From: Thermoflexales bacterium
Lineage (GTDB): Bacteria > Chloroflexota > Anaerolineae > Fen-1058
Assembly: GCA_030834835.1 (NCBI GenBank)
Contig: JAUQXD010001235.1
Coordinates: forward strand, 1 to 7,167
Length of the DNA stretch: 7,167 nt
Reading direction: 5' to 3'
The notes beneath the pieces were generated by a model. It was not told the DNA's origin and made no database searches. It saw only the letters and a list, made by a program, of their open reading frames with translations. This document shows, one piece after another, positions 6,407-7,167 of the stretch (the stretch's first letter is position 1; each line of letters starts with the position of its first letter). Position numbers and translations under genes: made by a program.

Positions 6407-7167
6407 ATGACTCGCCTTCACGCCGAACTCGCCTACCTCATCGCACAATGGAAGTCCAACCTCGCGTCGGCGATGGAGTATCGCTCCGCCTTTATCAGCC
6501 AGATCGTCGGCATGTTCATCAACAACGCCGTGTACTTCGCGTTCTGGGTGGTGTTCTTCGATCGCTTCAAGGAGATCCGCGGCTGGGGCATGCAGGATAT
6601 GTTCCTGCTGATGAGCATCGTGGCGCTGGGCTTTGGCCTGGCCTTCACCTTCTTTGGCAATGCCTTGCAGTTGTCGCGCATCATCGCGCAGGGGCAGCTG
6701 GATTACTATCTGGCGTTGCCGCGCAGTGTGTTGTTGAGCGTGCTGGCCTCACGCATGACCAATTCGGCGTTGGGCGATATGGCCTATGGCGTGGTGACTT
6801 ACCTTCTCACCGGGCGGTTCTCGTTGGTGGAGATTTCGCTCTGGCTGCTGTCATCGTGCCTGGCCGCCGTGATTTTTGTTATGACCTTTACGTTCTTCCA
6901 TTCATTGACGTTCTGGCTGGGCAACGCCTCGGCTTTGGCGGAGCAGGCGGCGAATGCCGTGCTGACCTTCGCGATGTATCCGTCCGACATCTTTCAAGGC
7001 GCGATCCGCTTTCTGATGTTTACCATCATCCCGGCGGCTTTCGTCGGCGTGGTGCCGCTGAACGTCGTGCGCAATGTCGATTGGGGCGGTCTGCTGCTGC
7101 TGGCAGTGGTCGCCGCGGTGATCACGTTCATTTCGAGTAGAATGTTTTATCTGGGCTTGCGGCGCTA
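6407..7167 (+). CDS. ABC-2 type exporter permease B (COG3694-like; 3' end cut by window)
   Basis: Second membrane subunit of the exporter. An open frame from the ATG at 6407 runs off the window with 253 full codons plus TA, probably the start of a Tyr codon since relatives end in LRRYxSG. Family length is about 260-265, so only a few residues are missing. It begins MTRLHAELAYLIAQWKSNLA, followed by hydrophobic segments at about 31-50, 66-86, 106-134, 143-165, 200-218 and 227-248. The GQLDYYLALPRSVLL stretch (96-110) is the ABC-2 permease GxLDxxLxxP motif, and MYPSDIFQGAIRFLMFTIIP (190-209) matches the conserved late region of this family. No Shine-Dalgarno sequence precedes the ATG, which lies only 4 nt after the inverted repeat arm; the start is chosen because it matches the family N-terminus. 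Reading frames in the other phases here are shadows. Confidence 0.9.
   Translation, partial: MTRLHAELAYLIAQWKSNLASAMEYRSAFISQIVGMFINNAVYFAFWVVFFDRFKEIRGWGMQDMFLLMSIVALGFGLAFTFFGNALQLSRIIAQGQLDYYLALPRSVLLSVLASRMTNSALGDMAYGVVTYLLTGRFSLVEISLWLLSSCLAAVIFVMTFTFFHSLTFWLGNASALAEQAANAVLTFAMYPSDIFQGAIRFLMFTIIPAAFVGVVPLNVVRNVDWGGLLLLAVVAAVITFISSRMFYLGLRR

Noticed and set aside
6448..7140. Plus-strand open frame of 230 codons
   Set aside because: Out of frame with permease B (6407-7167), whose translation has clear ABC-2 permease motifs and membrane segments; this one is a shadow.

Overview
The window looks like chromosomal DNA of a fairly GC-rich bacterium, most likely a member of the Chloroflexota. 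The pointers are the style of the trigger factor (modified PPIase region, Ala-rich acidic tail), an ABC-2 exporter trio of the COG4586/4587/3694 type, and an N-terminal 'VGRDK' motif repeat in a TPR protein. The phylum is an inference from family resemblance; no marker gene here proves it.

Left part (1-2148, minus strand): a housekeeping protein-quality-control unit read right to left. tRNA-Leu(UAG) with an encoded CCA is followed after 25 nt by trigger factor (tig, GTG start) and after 102 nt by clpP, which runs off the left edge. A strong sigma-70-type promoter (TTGCGA, 17 bp, TATAAT) lies just before the tRNA. No terminator is visible between the three genes, so tRNA, chaperone and protease are probably co-transcribed. 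The ClpP keeps the catalytic Ser and His but has Asn where the triad Asp is expected.

Middle (2149-2244): a 96-bp divergent promoter region. The rightward promoter (TTGCTC, 17 bp, TATACT) puts its predicted start point on or within a base or two of the ATG of the next gene, so that gene is probably read from a leaderless mRNA.

Right part (2245-7167, plus strand): an ABC-2 type exporter of unknown substrate, in the order ATPase, TPR protein, permease A, permease B (permease B lacks only its last few residues). The 727-residue TPR protein is the unusual member. It overlaps the ATPase stop by 8 nt, is clearly lower in GC than its neighbours, and separates the ATPase from its permeases. It carries two 'VGRDK' motif repeats before a single membrane anchor, then an unassigned domain, then about 13 TPR units predicted to lie outside the membrane. 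It may be an acquired accessory or sensor subunit of the exporter. Between the two permeases lie two facing arrays of a degenerate octamer that form a long inverted repeat (6280-6402).

The best candidates for something undescribed are the exporter with a built-in TPR/VGRDK membrane protein, the octamer inverted repeat, and the Asn-triad ClpP.
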